DNA of 15,796 nt from Clostridia bacterium (lineage in GTDB: Bacteria > Bacillota_A > Clostridia > Christensenellales > Aristaeellaceae), in contig JAFQOY010000065.1 in NCBI GenBank assembly GCA_017412025.1, positions 1 to 15,796 of the forward strand. Reading direction: 5' to 3'. This document shows positions 14,245-15,796 of this stretch, one piece after another (position 1 is the stretch's first letter; each line of letters starts with the position of its first letter). The notes beneath the pieces are model-generated. The model was not told where the DNA came from and made no database searches. It was given only the letters and a program-made list of their open reading frames with translations. The position numbers and the translations under genes were made by a program.

Positions 14245-14279
14245 GAAAAGACCTTCTTTCTTATAATTGATACCACACC

Positions 14280-14308
14280 ATGATACACTACTTTGCCCGA
14301 TCTTGCAA
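14280..14308 (-). promoter_or_regulatory. Promoter of the DUF1858 gene
   Basis: On the minus strand: TTGCAA (14303-14308), a 17-bp spacer, TATCAT (14280-14285). Confidence 0.55.
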
Positions 14309-14389
14309 GAAAAAATACGCGTGCTATGGGATTTGGGAAGAAACATATACACATTTATATATTCGCTGTGGAAGAAAAGGATTCAAAGG

Positions 14390-14418
14390 TAGACAGCAAA
14401 GAGAAAAAGTGTTATAAT
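14390..14418 (+). promoter_or_regulatory. Promoter of the relQ-like gene
   Basis: TAGACA (14390-14395), a 17-bp spacer and perfect TATAAT (14413-14418). Confidence 0.75.
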
Positions 14419-14438
14419 GGTTTTAACAGAAAACTGGC

Positions 14439-14459
14439 TGCGGTTTTGGTAAAATCGCA
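14439..14459 (+). promoter_or_regulatory. Hairpin in the relQ-like leader
   Basis: TGCGGTTTT (14439-14447) pairs with AAAATCGCA (14451-14459), with one G-T pair and a GGT loop, 24 bases before the start codon. There is no following T-run. Possible translational control. Confidence 0.35.
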
Positions 14460-14482
14460 ACTGGAAGCATAGGGAAAGGATT

Positions 14483-15163
14483 ATGAGAAACAACGAACTG
14501 CGCGGCCAGACGGCAATTGAACTGGACATTATTCCTGCGGATACAGAGCATCTGTTTGCGCATGAGGCGCTGTATCAGGAGGTGATGATGCGCTATCATT
14601 GCGCGATTCTGGAGATGCGAACGAAGCTTGAGGTGCTCTCTAAGGATCTGGCGGTGCGTTATCGCCGCAATCCGATTGAATTTATCGAAAGCAGGCTGAA
14701 AAAGCCGTCTTCCATTGCCCGTAAGCTCAGGCACAACGGCCATGAGATTACCGTGGAAAATATGATTCAGTATGTTTCGGATATTGCCGGCATTCGCGTA
14801 CTGTGTGCGTATATCGATGATATCTATGAAATCGCGCGGATGCTTGCGCGTCAGCAGGACGTCAGGATCATCAACGTCAAGGATTATATCAAGCAGCCCA
14901 AGGACAACGGATATCGGAGTTATCACATGATTGTGGAGATTCCGGTGTATTTTTCCGACCAGGTGCGCCCTGTGCGCTGCGAGATTCAGATCCGGACAAT
15001 TGCTATGGACTTCTGGGCGACGCTGGATCATGACATGCAGTACAAGAAAGAGGTTCGGGATGCGGAGGAGATCATGCGCGAGCTCAGGGAGTGCGCGGAT
15101 ATCATCCACAACACGGACGAAAAAATGATGCGCCTGCGGGAGCGCATTCATCGCATTGAGTGA
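14483..15163 (+). CDS. relQ: Small alarmone synthetase, RelQ/YjbM type
   Basis: Transfers pyrophosphate from ATP to GDP or GTP to make (p)ppGpp. The 226 residues form a stand-alone synthetase domain without the hydrolase, TGS or ACT domains of long RelA/SpoT proteins. Visible motifs: ESRLKKPSSIARK (69-81) for ATP, D100 in DIAGIRV, KDYIKQPKDNGYRSYH (133-148) with the guanine-stacking tyrosine Y144, E167 in EIQIRT (the catalytic region), and WATLDH (178-183). Charged helices flank the core and, in RelQ, help form the tetramer. ATG 14483 follows AGGGA and AAGGA ribosome-like sequences. Own promoter and a strong terminator make it monocistronic. RelQ rather than RelP is judged from the motifs and length, moderately sure. 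Confidence 0.92.
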   Translation: MRNNELRGQTAIELDIIPADTEHLFAHEALYQEVMMRYHCAILEMRTKLEVLSKDLAVRYRRNPIEFIESRLKKPSSIARKLRHNGHEITVENMIQYVSDIAGIRVLCAYIDDIYEIARMLARQQDVRIINVKDYIKQPKDNGYRSYHMIVEIPVYFSDQVRPVRCEIQIRTIAMDFWATLDHDMQYKKEVRDAEEIMRELRECADIIHNTDEKMMRLRERIHRIE

Positions 15164-15174
15164 CAGAGGCTGTG

Positions 15175-15201
15175 CAGCGCGCCTTCGGGCGCGCTGTTTT
15201 T
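15175..15201 (+). terminator. Intrinsic terminator of the relQ-like gene
   Basis: A 9-bp stem CAGCGCGCC/GGCGCGCTG (15175-15183 with 15188-15196) capped by a stable TTCG tetraloop, then five T. Confidence 0.93.
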
Positions 15202-15241
15202 GCTGTGACGGAAAATAAAAATGGAATCATGACAAATATAG

Positions 15242-15270
15242 TTGACATATCGCGGGTGTGACGGTATAAT
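15242..15270 (+). promoter_or_regulatory. Perfect consensus sigma-A promoter
   Basis: TTGACA (15242-15247), exactly 17 bp, TATAAT (15265-15270): both boxes and the spacing are ideal. About 31 bases before the start of the C_GCAxxG_C_C gene. Confidence 0.9.
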
Positions 15271-15301
15271 CTCTTTGAAGAAAACGCGGGAGGATTCGGC
15301 C

Positions 15302-15715
15302 ATGCTTGCAGATATTGCACAGAGGTATTTTCTTGAGGAGGACTATAACTGCGCCGAAAGCATGCTGCTTGCGGCAAATGAGTATTATGCGCTGGGGCTT
15401 GACAGCCGCAGGTGCCACCTGCTGGTGAGCGCGTTTGGCGGCGGCATGGGCTGCGGCAGCGTGTGCGGCGCGCTGGCCGGGGCGATGGCTGCGCTGGGGC
15501 AGATGACGGTTGCGGACAGGGCGCATAAGGCGGAGAACTTCAAGGCGGTATGCGCCGGGTATGTGGCGCGGTTTGAAGCGGCTCTGGGTTCCCAGCGCTG
15601 CGACGAGATCAAGCCTGCGCTGTTTCAGGAGGGGCTGCGCTGTGCGCGGGCGGTGTATCTTGCCGCGCAGGAGCTTGAGGCGTATATGCAGGAACTGGGG
15701 AAGCAGAACGCTTGA
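15302..15715 (+). CDS. C_GCAxxG_C_C family (putative redox) protein
   Basis: A 137-residue cytosolic protein. The family signature is present: YNCAES (C17), then AFGGGMGCGSVCGALAGA (44-61) with C51 and C55. Further cysteines are C84 (KAVCAGY), C100 (RCDEI) and C114 (LRCARA). The family is described as probably redox-active or metal-binding and is common in anaerobes; no reaction is established. ATG 15302 has GGGAGGA (15288-15294) 7 nt upstream; the longer frame from 15242 would begin inside the promoter, so it is rejected. Transcribed from a perfect consensus promoter, so probably abundant. No terminator before the next gene, whose promoter overlaps this stop codon. Confidence 0.9.
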   Translation: MLADIAQRYFLEEDYNCAESMLLAANEYYALGLDSRRCHLLVSAFGGGMGCGSVCGALAGAMAALGQMTVADRAHKAENFKAVCAGYVARFEAALGSQRCDEIKPALFQEGLRCARAVYLAAQELEAYMQELGKQNA

Positions 15716-15740
15716 AAAAGCGCGCAGGTGCTGGTATAAT
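15712..15740 (+). promoter_or_regulatory. Promoter of the last, partial gene
   Basis: TTGAAA (15712-15717), a 17-bp spacer and perfect TATAAT (15735-15740). The -35 includes the TGA stop codon of the preceding gene. Confidence 0.75.
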
Positions 15741-15775
15741 AGCTTGAAACGGCAAACAAAGGAGGCGGCAGAGCG

Positions 15776-15796
15776 ATGGAAGAACTGCTGCTTGGC
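15776..15796 (+). CDS. 5' end of a gene cut by the window edge
   Basis: ATG 15776 follows AAGGAGG (15759-15765) by 10 nt and a good promoter. Only MEELLLG is visible, so the product cannot be named. Confidence 0.65.

Noticed and set aside
1..15796. CRISPR arrays, tRNA or rRNA genes, insertion sequences, attachment sites
   Set aside because: No regularly spaced repeats, cloverleaf-like segments, transposase motifs or duplicated ends were seen by reading; intergenic gaps are short and mostly accounted for.

Overview
The window looks like chromosomal DNA of a fairly GC-rich, anaerobic Clostridia-type Bacillota. This is inferred from the gene order cmk-plsC-ispH-S1, strong AGGAGG ribosome sites, consensus sigma-A promoters, a CarD-type regulator, a RelQ-type alarmone synthetase, and small cysteine-rich proteins (DUF1858, C_GCAxxG_C_C) typical of anaerobes. 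No rRNA, tRNA, CRISPR array, insertion sequence or prophage gene was seen.

Layout. Bases 1-2452 are the 3' part of a type III restriction (Res) helicase-nuclease whose start lies outside the window. It is followed by a small two-CxxC protein with a structured leader (2453-2833). A highly expressed-looking PduL phosphotransacylase (3161-3736) converges on an SDR of the D-mannonate oxidoreductase type (3841-4686, minus), and two back-to-back terminators separate them. A minus-strand single-pass membrane protein of unknown function follows (4879-5352). The intergenic space at 5353-5609 holds divergent promoters and two pairs of 10-bp-period TGG repeats that resemble MraZ boxes. Then comes the housekeeping operon cmk-plsC-ispH-S1 (5610-9209), closed by a strong terminator.

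Next are a secreted, LPKTG-anchored transglutaminase-like protein (9397-10773) and ftsH translationally coupled to a DUF1294 membrane protein (10918-13169). The right end is a cluster of short units: carD (minus), DUF1858 (minus), a relQ-like small alarmone synthetase (plus), a C_GCAxxG_C_C redox-type protein (plus) behind a perfect consensus promoter, and the first seven codons of another gene.

How the genes fit together. The central operon combines nucleotide, phospholipid and isoprenoid precursor synthesis with translation. PduL without microcompartment genes suggests cytosolic acyl-CoA to acyl-phosphate conversion for ATP. FtsH, CarD and RelQ form a growth-control and stress neighbourhood, but they are separate transcription units.

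I found no clear multi-gene novel system. The best leads are the MraZ-box-like repeats away from a dcw cluster, the sortase-anchored transglutaminase-like protein, the structured leader before the two-CxxC protein, and a possible shared operator family near pduL and the membrane protein.
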